Positions 1 through 9,700 of a stretch of 64,000 nucleotides of DNA are shown here, in pieces. The DNA lies in assembly GCA_012976225.1 (NCBI GenBank), contig JAAVVG010000006.1:496001-560000 (forward strand), in the 5' to 3' direction. The stretch is from Golubevia sp. BC0850. Lineage: Eukaryota; Basidiomycota; Exobasidiomycetes; Golubeviales; Golubeviaceae. Position numbers and translations under genes: made by a program. Positions within the stretch are counted from its first letter, which is position 1. Each line of letters opens with the position of its first letter. A model generated the notes under the pieces. That model made no database searches. It was not told the origin of the DNA and was given only the letters and a program-made list of their open reading frames with translations.

Positions 1-18
1 TAGCAAAGAACAGGATTT

Positions 19-1022
19 CTACATCAAACTTCGAAGCCAGTCCGCCTCACTCTTCATCTCCGCATCAGTTCTCGGTCTTCTGTCCTCATCGTCCGGAGCC
101 ACACTCGCCTTCTCTCTTTGTGCTTGCATGGCAGAGAGTGAGTGACCAAAAGATTCAAGGAGAGGATAGATCTGAACAAAAAAGAGGAGAAAGAGGGTAG
201 AGAGAGGTCAGCAAAAACTCGATGGAATCTCCATTCTCCACCCTTGGCAGCTCGAGATCTTCGCACCTTGTCGTTTGGTTCGAAGTCTCCCTTTCGTCTC
301 GGCAAGATGTGAACATGTAGATGGGGAACAGATTGTCCCTGAATCAAAATCGGAGAGAAACGAAGTTTGAATGAGGTTCAGTCAACGATTTTGTGAAAGC
401 GTGAATCTGCAGTTTTCTATATCGTCATCTTTCATAGCTTTCTTTCTGAGCTGGTCCTTCTGGTAAGACTTGCAACCTTTAAAAGAAAGTTTAAGATCTA
501 CTCAGCACTCACGGCTTCCTCTCCATCCTGAATGGAGATTGTCAAAGCGTCAGCTTTCAATTCTCTCTTCAACACGCTCGAGACCAGTTGAACGGATTGG
601 AATAGCTGTGCTACCTCTTCAAGTGGTACCTCAGAAAAGCTCTTGTAGCATTTTTTTGGTATCAGTAGAACATGGCATGGTACTATAGGCTTGAGATTGA
701 CGATTCCGTGAACACTTTTTGAGCTGTTGGAGAAGAAAACTTGGGAAGTGACGTCGAATGAGGAGAAATGAATCTTGCTGGCAGAAATTGAATTAGAGGT
801 CATGAACCTAGATTTTTGAATGTTTATGGAAGGTTTGGACAAAGGTTTAGGGATAGGAAAAAGGTGAGATGGAGATCTAGAGAGGTTTGAGGGCGGCGTT
901 GAAATCAATGAAGACGAAGAAGAGGAACGAAGAAGCGAATTTGTTGCTTGGAGTGACTTGATGGAATAAGAACTGATAAAATGAGAAGTCAAATTGGATT
1001 TGCAAATGGAAGGAAAGCTCAT
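19..1022 (-). CDS. HIT-family dinucleoside polyphosphate hydrolase (Fhit/Aph1-like)
   Basis: Model: complement(join(19..122,242..338,513..1022)), 236 aa. The core follows the Fhit pattern: NRKP-like NLKPIVPCHVLLIPK, then QDGEEAG across the first intron, then the histidine triad at H176, H178 and H180 (PHLHVHILP). The end, EADWLRSLM, matches the family C-terminus. Family members cleave Ap3A/Ap4A-type dinucleotides. The first ~115 residues are rich in Ser, Lys and Arg with almost no acidic residues, so I infer a mitochondrial targeting extension; an internal ATG at 801-803 would give a protein of normal Fhit length. The first intron (339-512) is secure. The second is uncertain: the chosen donor and acceptor keep frame, but the YEDLE-like residues expected after the triad are readable only in a shifted frame (see findings). 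Divergent from COQ10. Confidence 0.85.
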
Positions 1023-1112
1023 TGAGAAGCAGGAGTTGAAACATTGAAGCGTGAAGTGTTGGACTCTTGGACTCTTTTTCTTTCCCAACACCTCAACACA
1101 ATTTCTTCCAAA
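1023..1112. promoter_or_regulatory. 90-bp bidirectional promoter of HIT gene and COQ10
   Basis: Only 90 bp separate the two start codons, which face away from each other. The start of each transcript probably lies inside or overlaps the other gene's 5' region. No TATA box is visible; the stretch holds pyrimidine-rich tracts. If the HIT protein starts at the internal ATG (801-803), the intergenic space grows to about 310 bp. Confidence 0.5.
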
Positions 1113-2364
1113 ATGAAATCCCTGATTCGGATAGGGAAGCAACTTTCAACTTCAAAGAACACAATCTCAGAATTCAGAGCCATACCTTCAACCACAGCTT
1201 TTGCTTCTACCAGTCCGCCCTTCTCTTCCACCTCATCTCCACCTTCTCGATTTCAGAGCTCAACCTCATCTACATCTAGAATAGGACCTCCGATAAAGTC
1301 TCATGCTCCCACCAGATCTTTCTTTTCATTACCAGATCTTTCCAAACTTTCCTCTTTTTCTCAGAGGAATGATCAAAAATCCAGAGGGAATGGGAAAGGG
1401 AAGAGCATCACCTTGAAGGATGGAAGTCAGCTCTACACAGAGGAAAAAGTCGTTCCGTGAGTACGAAATGTTGATCACAGTATAATTCAGATAGATCCAG
1501 AACACATTGGAGATCGAAGGATCACGAACAGAAATAAAATGAACGTAGAAAGGGAAGGTTAAGCTCAGGTAATCCTAAGCTCAGGTCTCCCTCCAGTCTT
1601 TTAGAGCTCTTGAGAAAGCTCTTAACGTGCTCGAAAACTTCGAAATAAATAAATAAATACATTCGGATCCACTAAGCTTCAAGCACGCAGCGAACATAGA
1701 TGTGTGCTAATGACCAACCCGCCTGTTCCTTCCGCTTCCCCTCTCTCCATCAGATATTCTCCTTCTCATCTCTATTCGATAGTTTCGGATGTAGACTCAT
1801 ACTCAAAGTTTCTTCCCTATTGTCTGGAATCCGTGGTCCTAGGGCCAAACTCTGCAGAAAGTCAAAGTCAAGGAGAAGTGAAATCAGTCCAGGCAAAGCT
1901 GACAGTGGGCTTCGGAGCTTTCAAAGAAAGCTACGTTTCGAAAGTCGAGATGAAGGAAACCGAATGGGTTAAGGTAAGTTCAAAGATTTCTCGGTCTCTC
2001 AGGTTCCTGCTGTCAATTGTGAGAAATCTCTCACGTCTGACCTTTCGATTCTTTTCTTCTATTGTTGTACAACTTCCAGGCTTCCGCACTTCCATCAAAT
2101 CCACTCTTCAAGACCTTACATACTACTTGGCAGTTTCATCCTCATCAATCTCAGTCCCAATGTCAATCTCAGTATTCCTCTTTTCCTTCTCAAAGAGCAT
2201 CTTCACCTTCGACTTCCAATCAAACTCAAGTTTCATTCTCTCTGAATTATTCATTTTCGAATCCGGTTTATGGTGCTGTTGCAAGTAGTACTTTTGAAAG
2301 TATGGCTGGGAAGATGATGGAAGCTTTTGAAGAGAGAGCTAGAGCTGTGGGTAGAGGACAATAA
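1113..2364 (+). CDS. COQ10: Coenzyme Q-binding protein COQ10 (START domain), mitochondrial
   Basis: Model: join(1113..1456,1691..1973,2080..2364), 303 aa. Coq10 binds ubiquinone in the inner mitochondrial membrane and is needed for efficient CoQ use and synthesis. The family motif is clear across exon 2: YSPSHLYSIVSDVDSYSKFL, followed by KLTVGFGAFKESYVSKV. Exon 3 supplies VSFSLNYSFSNPVYGAVAS and the closing amphipathic helix MAGKMMEAFEERAR. The first ~115 residues are Ser/Thr/Arg-rich and lack conserved sequence, fitting a mitochondrial presequence. Exon 2 could start at 1691 (CAG acceptor, chosen) or 1700; both stay in frame. A Ser/Gln-rich insertion (HPHQSQSQ...) sits between the two halves of the START fold, as in some fungal orthologues. 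Confidence 0.93.
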
Positions 2365-2707
2365 GATGGGGGGGCTGCTTGCAAGCATGGACATTAGAAA
2401 TGAAACTTTGCCTCTTCCCAATGGTCGTGAGGCATCTAGACCATAGACATCTAAATGTTCGAGCTGATGTTTGCTTTGGATTGAAGTGATCATCTTGGGA
2501 TTACCAACTTTCGTTGCCCCGATCTTTTGCGCAAGCTTCGTGAGAACTGTCAACCCCTTCAGCTTCAAAGCAACGCACAAGACAAGTCGGAAGATCATCA
2601 ATTCTACGCTAGCAGATCAAACCAATTCAGGAAGTATCAAGTTACATAGGAAGAGAAGAGAAGAGATTTGAAGATAATGAAAGAGAACTATGCACCAAGT
2701 CTTTTGT
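2365..2707. other. Convergent 3' intergenic region
   Basis: This lies between the 3' ends of COQ10 (plus) and the secreted orphan (minus). Short ORFs occur on both strands, but none has coding character. No repeat or RNA gene was seen. Confidence 0.5.
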
Positions 2708-3622
2708 CTAATAGTTCAAGTAATCTTGTTGATTCTCAAAAGGATACTGAGCTCTTCCAGCGTTCAGCTTCAAAGCCTTGTGATTGACTCCACTTAATGA
2801 AAAGTGGGTGACGTGCGTGTGCTGGTTTTCACCTCTTCTGGTCGCAAGGAAAGTGAGTTGTGGATGACGTTCAAAGTATTCGAAGAACATTTGCTGTTGC
2901 TCTGAGGACTCTTCGAAGCTGCAGTCAGCAATTACCATCACTTGATCGTGAGTCTTTACCGATCCAGATTCTGAGTGGCGAAAACAGGGGAAGGGCCGTA
3001 GGGTCAGTATTCATCTTCGTCTTGCTCTTCAGACGCATCTTTGCTTTGGTTTTTTCGTGTTAAGAAAATCCAAAGAAAGGAGCCCTAGAGAAACTTACTC
3101 GTTTGAAGGCACTTAGTTGGGTCTCCGTGAGGTGTGATGTGACCTGCCGAATATAGTTCGTGGGTCGAGGGGGTTCCCATGTAAGATGACTGGCAGATTA
3201 TGAAGTCAAACAGGGGAGCGTTATCTTCGGTGAATGCTGGAAGGATGGAATGAAGAGGCGAAGAGAGGAGCGGAGAAGCATGTGAGGCGGGTGGGAGGTC
3301 GAAAGCCTGATCCTGATTCTTCTTCTCGAAATCGGCTGAACGAGAAAAGAGGGGAAAGCTCACTTGAACCATCTGCTTTTTGGCTGATCAGAACTGAGAC
3401 TCTATTTCCCTTGCTGTCGGTAGTCATGACTGCATCGTCAGTACCAAAATAGGCGGTCGAAACCGAACCATGTTGTGCAAAGTCGCTTCCAGTGAATGAA
3501 AGGGTGTGACTCAGTAAAGGCTCAGAGGAGCATTGGACGGTGGAAGCGCGATTTTGAATTGGAGAGGCAGCGACGTAGGTGAGAGCTGAGAGGATCAAGG
3601 TGAGAGAGGTGAAGGACTTCAT
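2708..3622 (-). CDS. Small secreted protein of unknown function
   Basis: Model: complement(join(2708..2970,3099..3236,3364..3622)), 219 aa. It begins with a clear signal peptide (about residues 1-19, MKSFTSLTLILSALTYVAA). The mature part has four cysteines: VQCSS, IICQSS, KCLQT and ADCSF. The pattern C-x-x-...-KCLQT...ADCSF loosely recalls the repeat ends of ricin-B-type lectins, but no QxW motif is present, so I do not assign that fold. All three exons join in phase with GTGAG/GTAAGT donors and CAG acceptors. Upstream (3730-3740) there is a TTTTAAACC A/T-rich element. I do not recognise the family; extracellular location is the only firm inference. Confidence 0.75.
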
Positions 3623-4101
3623 AACTGTTGAGGTTCTGGAAGGAGTTGCTTGAGAATGAGAATTTGGGAAAAGAGAAGAGTGGATGAGGCGATGAGGGAG
3701 TGGAAGAAGAAAGTGATTTTGGAGGTCCCTTTTAAACCTTTTCTACCTCCGAGGACGGGGATGGCAAAGAGAGGTTTGCATACCTAGCTTCTCTCCGGAT
3801 CTTTCTTGTTAGGAACCTGAAATCTTCTAGAATTCTGCCCATCCTCTGAAAAGAGGGCCGAGGAATTCCAATGACACACCGTAGTAAGGGAGTTCCTAGT
3901 CGACGGAAGGCCGTGTGTTGAATGGGAAGCGTCCATCAGCGAGGGTCTTGCTTGGACAATTTCCGCTGATTCGATCCAAGCCGTATCGCTGAACAGCTTT
4001 GCAAATGGGTTATAAAGATTGTATTGAGAATAGGCCCGCGATGTCGATGCGATGCTTTTGAGAGCAGAAAGGTCTCGTACTCCCAACCACACTCGGTTTT
4101 T
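3623..4101. other. Intergenic, divergent 5' region
   Basis: This lies between the secreted orphan (minus) and the decayed PHD gene (plus). A 102-codon minus-strand ORF (3784-4092) is present but has no recognisable motif and no supporting splice structure. I do not call it a gene. Confidence 0.4.
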
Positions 4102-6199
4102 ATGACCTCGACGTCAAGCAGTCTAGTCAACGTCTGTTTCAATGGATGTCACGGAGGACTTCGACGAGATTCTTCTCTTCAAGTTAACAATCTCGATTTG
4201 CTAAAGCCAGCAGCCAAAATTCTAAGAGCCATCTCAAGAACTCTGGGTTGCCCGCCAACTGATTTTTCTGCCTTACAATTAGTCAAGTGTCATTGTCATG
4301 ATGATCCAGGTCAAGAAGAAGTTGTGATTAATACAGAACTTAACGTCAAAGATTTGGACATTCAAGACAATGTTTGGGTCTTCGTTAGAGCGGCTCCTCC
4401 TCGACCTTTTTCTACCATCGCTACCACCCCTGCTCAACAGGATGAACCACCAGCGCAGCCATAACCACAGATTCCAGAAGAAGAAGAAGAAGAAGTGGAG
4501 TACCTATCACCATCTCCAGAGCCTCCTCAAAGTAAACATCAAGCTGACCAGCGCCGCCTCCAACGGCTACAGCTCCAGCTTCTCACAGATCACAAACCTC
4601 AGGTGAGCAGCGGTCAGTGAGCAAATCGAGCGGTGGACAGAATCTCAGTGAGCTTTGATCAAAAAGGGTAGACGAGAAGGAAATGAACCTAGGGGTCGAC
4701 AAGGTCTGAGAGTACTTGAGGGTACAGCCAGCGAGGTCAATTGAGTCTTCCATTCTACTCGAATTGTACATCAAATACTTCTCAAAGTATTCTGGCTGAT
4801 CCAAGGTTCTCCGATCGAGAGATGGAAGATTCGATTCAAAGAAGTCGGCTTCGATCATAGTCGGTCATGACTCTACATGGGTGGGAAGGTGGAGTAATTG
4901 AACAGAGCCCGGAAAGGGGGAAAGGAAAAGGAGAGGAAAATTTGATGAGAAAAGCGAATTGGAAAAAGAAGAGGAGAAGGAAGAGAGAAGGAGAACAGAA
5001 CTCCCCTCTCTTCTCCCTTCTCCCTTCTCTTCTCCTTTGTTCCTCTCCGCCCTTTCCTCTCTTAATTGGCGACAAGTATCAGTAACTTACATGGACTCGA
5101 GACCTAATAGTCTCTTTCGTTCTCCTTTCAACATCTGTTCTCATTCTGATGATCTATCACTATTTCCCCTCCTTTCCTTCCTTCCCTCTCAGTAGAAATC
5201 CCACCGGAACTCAGATCTTCCTCTAGGAAACGCTCCTCGGTAGACTACTATAGTCCACCACCTTCCACGAAACGTTCAAGAATTTCGAATCGAGTCTCAC
5301 CTGAAGAAAACATCATTCATAGGTTGCAAATGCGGTAAGGGCGATGTGTTCCAGATGGTCGCTTGCGATTCTTGTGGTTTATGGTATCATTTAAGCTACT
5401 TAGGAATGAGATTGAGAATTGTGGAAGGTCAAGATTGATGCTGCAATCCTTGTTCCAAAAGACCCTCAGTGAGAAGAAGTGATAGAGCTACGAGTTCCAT
5501 TTCTGAGCTATCTTCAGTAAGACCGAAAGGAAGACCAAGAGAGTCTCACAAATCAAGAAAATCGGCTGCTAAGTCATCAGTAGATGTGAAGGATTACAAT
5601 TCAAATTTTGGATGAAAGAAAGGCTTTACAAGGCGGTTGTGATTATATCGGCGGAAGGATGGTTCAATGCGAAGGAAAATGTAAGTAAGAAATGGCATCA
5701 CTATAAATGTTTAGGAGCTAGTAGTATGTCACATGAAAAGAGTTGGCTATGTGATAGGTGTGATAGTCGTAGAAGAATCACTCCAAATCCAATCTCAAGT
5801 AATGATCTCGATGATGATCGACCTCGACCTCAATCGCATTCTGATGACATTTCAAAATTTCGATCTCACTCGCTGTTGGATCTGTATGCGCTCAGAAGGG
5901 AAGGACAAGATGATTTATTGAGACGAACGGCCAACCGAAGAAGACCTGGAGGAAGATCAGTCTCTCCAGTCTCCTCTCCTGCTACTTCTTGAAGACCTTC
6001 TATGAATCTACCTAGAGAACTTGAAATATCAAGTTGCAATCCTGATGGTTTAATTTCAAGGTTGAAAACTGGGATAGAGAAGTTAAAGAACTTTCATTCA
6101 AGTTTAGAAACTAGATTGTCAGGGTCGATGAATGAGGAGGTTAAGAGAGATCAACTTGCACAATTAGAAGAAGTAGAGAAGTTTTTAAAGGGGCAGTAA
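4102..6199 (+). pseudogene. Decayed double PHD-finger nuclear protein gene
   Basis: Remnant of a chromatin-type protein. Segment 1 (4102-4602) reads from ATG through a beta-grasp-like stretch, is stopped by an in-frame TAA (4462-4464), and continues in the same frame with a Glu run and EYLSPSPEPPQ up to a GTGAGC donor at 4603. A basic Ser-rich segment (about 5195-5325; SSSRKRSS, KRSRISNR) follows. PHD finger 1 lies at about 5318-5455 (CKCGKGDVFQMVACDSC, then WYHLSYLG): a zinc-ligand Cys is Tyr and the Trp before the last Cys pair is TGA. PHD finger 2 lies at about 5635-5775 (MVQCEGKCK, KWHHYKCLG, WLCDRC) with a frame break. The C-terminal part (5777-6199) has an in-frame TGA (5990-5992) where CGA is expected, then a short coiled coil. 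Decay looks real because reading frames resume in phase after the stops. Exact exon limits are unknown; the 4603-5192 gap is too long for a typical intron here. Confidence 0.6.
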
Positions 6200-6724
6200 G
6201 GAGCTTCGGGGGTTCTGAATGTCAAATCAGTGGGGTCGTATTAACAAAGAAGAAAGGTTTCCTCTCCGTTCGTTCGTGCTCAATATTGTACCTTAATCCA
6301 AGTTGATCTAATTTTTTTCATTTCATTCCACTCTTTGATCTTTTGGCATATAGTATGTCTCCCAAGAGGGAAGATCTCACTGGCCACAGTTCAGCAGTGT
6401 TGGTGAGTCATACTTACTAGATCCAGAGGAAGGGGCAATCAAGAAGTGGAGAAAAAAGGTGGAGTTAAGACAGCCTGAATCAGGCGTGTTTGAAAGAGAG
6501 AAACTGTCTTGAAAAAGAAATAGGACAGGACAAAGTTGATTTATCTAGTGAACAGAAACCGAGGCAGAACAAATTCAAGTACGTACAACATATAGAGATG
6601 TTTTCAAAGTGAAAGAGAAGACCCAAGCAATATTTACAAAGGGAGACGGGTACAAGTTCGAGAAAATAGGGACCACGTAGCTTGCTAACAAGTTGACTTG
6701 GGAGACTTGAGGAAAACAATTCGT
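6200..6724. other. Intergenic region
   Basis: Between the decayed PHD gene and the 3' end of the PDR transporter. It is A/T-richer than the neighbours; ORFs on both strands are short and carry no motif. No repeat or RNA gene was seen. Confidence 0.5.
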
Positions 6725-9700
6725 CTACCTATTTGCAAATCTGAACCATTTACTTGCGGCCAGGAGGATCACCATGTTGGAGACGCAGAAGGCTGGAAGG
6801 AAAGGAGAAGAGGTGAGCGAGGAGAGAGCGTTCGAGTCAGTACAAGGGCCGATTGGGATGGGAAAAGAGAGAAAGAGTAGGAAAAATTCACCAATCATGA
6901 CTCCAATGGATCTACCTCTCTCGGAGAATTTGATGTCGAGGGGCAGGTAGTAGTCATCTCCGACTCGGTATTGACAGTAAGTGCAGTCTGCAGTGGCGTT
7001 GGGATTATTCAAGTATCCGACTTCTGCTGCGTTGACGAAGGGATTGGCCCATTCTCCGCAGGTTTGTCCGGTTGGAGGTTGGAAGACTGCGAACTCCTGT
7101 GGTCTGCAGGTGACGAGCAGCTCGTGCATCTCATTAACGACCAATCCAGAGATCAAATGAGTAAACGGATTGAGGCTGAGAGGCGAAGAGGGTATATGAA
7201 CGCAGTGAAAGGTATCAGAGATGAGTTTGAGGGGTGTCGAGGACTCGAGATTTGAGGGTGTCGAGCTCTCATTCTCTTTCCTATTTACTTACTAGTATAG
7301 CCAAGTTCTCCAGACACCGGGAATGCTTGGCTTGGGGATAGTCACACCGCAGAAGAGATTGAAAACTGAGGGAGTGGAAAAGGGGGAACAAGTCAGAACC
7401 GATTCTGGCGACGGGGCGACTTTCAAATCGGTCTTCCTCTCCGACCCAAGCTTCTCACTCACCAACTAGGAAGAAAGGATTCATCAAAGCACTGATGTAG
7501 ACGGAGGGACTGATGGCAGAGAGAGCTTGACCAAAGGAGACACTGAAGACCTCAGAGACGAAGAGCATGGCTGGAGGAGGGAAGAAAAGAAAAGGGATTG
7601 AAAGTCAGATGGTGACTCGCTTTGAGAATTGTTACGCTGTTCAAAGCTCATTACTCACCGAAGAAGTATCCAGCACGGTTGCTATCGGTGTTAAACCCAA
7701 TCGGGTAGTAGAAGAGAAGGAAGTAGACGACGGCACAGGCAAGACTGTAAGGCATCTCAGCCAAGAATTGCGACAAGGAGAAAACGGTTCCAGTATACAT
7801 TTTGCTGCGAGATGAAAGAAGAAAGGTGAGAAGTAGATGAGAGAAGAACCGAGTTGATGTGCCATTCCTTGTTACTCACCTCGAGTCCTCCCTGATGAAG
7901 ACAGACCTGGCTTGAATGTAGTAAGGCTGAATGGCTGCGATGATGATGGCTGGCAGAACTACGGCGATGAAGATGCCAAACACTCTGTACTGGACGTCGG
8001 CCACCGAGTTTCCGAGTTGAAGGAAGAGGAGAGAAGTCAAGAGAGCGATGGCGGCGTGTTGGAAGAGACGGGTAAATTGGTAGTCCGGCTGTCGCCAGGA
8101 TGCGAGCATGGCCCTTTCGAAAACGGTCTTCAACTGGAACCAGTAATGGGTTGCATATTCACGCTTTTCGACGCTCTCGTCGACTGGCTGAGCGGCGGCT
8201 TCGTTCTTGATCCTTTCGATTTCGTTCAAGTTGTCCTTGAAGAGTTCGGAATCTCTGTAGACTTCGCACCAAGTTCTTGGTCCGACTCTCTTCTGAGATC
8301 CAGCTCCAATGGCGTCCAGCATGTACTGTAGTGAGAGAAGAGGGGAAGTGTGTCAGAAAGATGGGTCGAGGATTATCAATGACGAGTTTGGCGAGCTAGG
8401 CTTCATTCTGCTGCTACTCACTTCAGCAGGGTTGACGTCACTAGGACATTGAGCTCCATTGTCAGCGAAGTACTTGACGAGATCCTTCGAGTCCTTTCCT
8501 ACAGGTCCAAAGTATACGGTTTCACCTCCCTTCTCAAGTAAGAGAAGTCTGTCGAATTGTTCGAAGAGTAGAGACGAAGGTTGGTGGATGGCTAAGGGTG
8601 CAGACGAGAAAGGGGGAACGGGTCAGCAACAACACTTTGGTGAATATCATCGACATTTCTCTTTCAACTTACTACACAGAATGGCTTGACCGGCGTTGGA
8701 AAGCTTCTTGAGGAAACGAACCACGTTGTAGGCGGTCTGACCATCGAGTCCAGAAGTTGGTTCGTCGACTAAGAGAAGATAGAGGCAAGGAAGTGGATCA
8801 GCAAGTGGGTCGAGTCTCGTCAATCCTCCAAAAAGTCTCTTTGCTCTACTCACGGAAAAGCAGCAGATCCGGTTTGGCTGCCAACTCGACAGCGATCGTA
8901 GCACGTTTCCTGTCTCCAATTCCTAATCCGAATTCTGGGATTCCAATCATAGCGTCGGCTAGATCATCGAGTTCAAGTAGAGAGATACATTCCTCGACCT
9001 GAAAGAGAGAGAGAGAGGGAGAGGAGGGGCGAGGATGCGTGTTAGAAAACGAGACGACATCGAACGAAGAGACAGCTTTCTGACGACTCACCCAAGCGTC
9101 CTTCTCTTCTTTCGACACATGAGCAGACTGACGAAGGTAAGCAGAGAAACGAAGAGCCTCTCTCAGAGTAGCGGTCCCTTCGTGAATATCTTGCTGTTCA
9201 GCATATCCACAGCCACGTTGGAATTCAGACCCAAAAGTCTTTCCATTAACGAGACGATCTCCAGAGATGACTCCAATCGACTTCCTGTCTGCCAGTACGT
9301 CCAGAAGAGTGGTCTTACCAGCTCCTGAAGTACAGAGTGGAGTAGAAAAGACAAAGCATCAGAAGATCAAACCAAAGGAAGAAGAGGCCTCAACATATTA
9401 GACTCACCAGAGGCTCCCTGAAGTAGAGAGCGAAGTGGGATTGAAAGGAGGTCAGATCCAAAGGAAGAAGCGGTTTCCACGTTTTAGACTCACCATCAAA
9501 GCAGTCAATGAACCAGGCTTACAGTATCCATAGACGTCGTGAAGAAGACGCTTGTCTCCACCCTTGACTGGAACAGTATAGTTGAGTTTCTCCCATGTGA
9601 ACGAGCAGGCGTTGACCTGGAGGTTAGACTCTTCTCCTTGCTTCTCGGTATCCCTGTTTTCGCGACGCTCCTTGAGGGCTTGGTTGAGCTTCTTCTCCTC

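Noticed and set aside
3784-4142. Two overlapping minus-strand ORFs before the decayed PHD gene
   Set aside because: Composition is protein-like, but there is no domain, start context or splice partner. Could be part of an older gene; evidence too thin.
158-9417. Cys in place of Lys in the first Walker A of the PDR pump as a defect
   Set aside because: GRPGSGCS is the normal form in fungal PDR transporters, so it is not a sign of inactivation.
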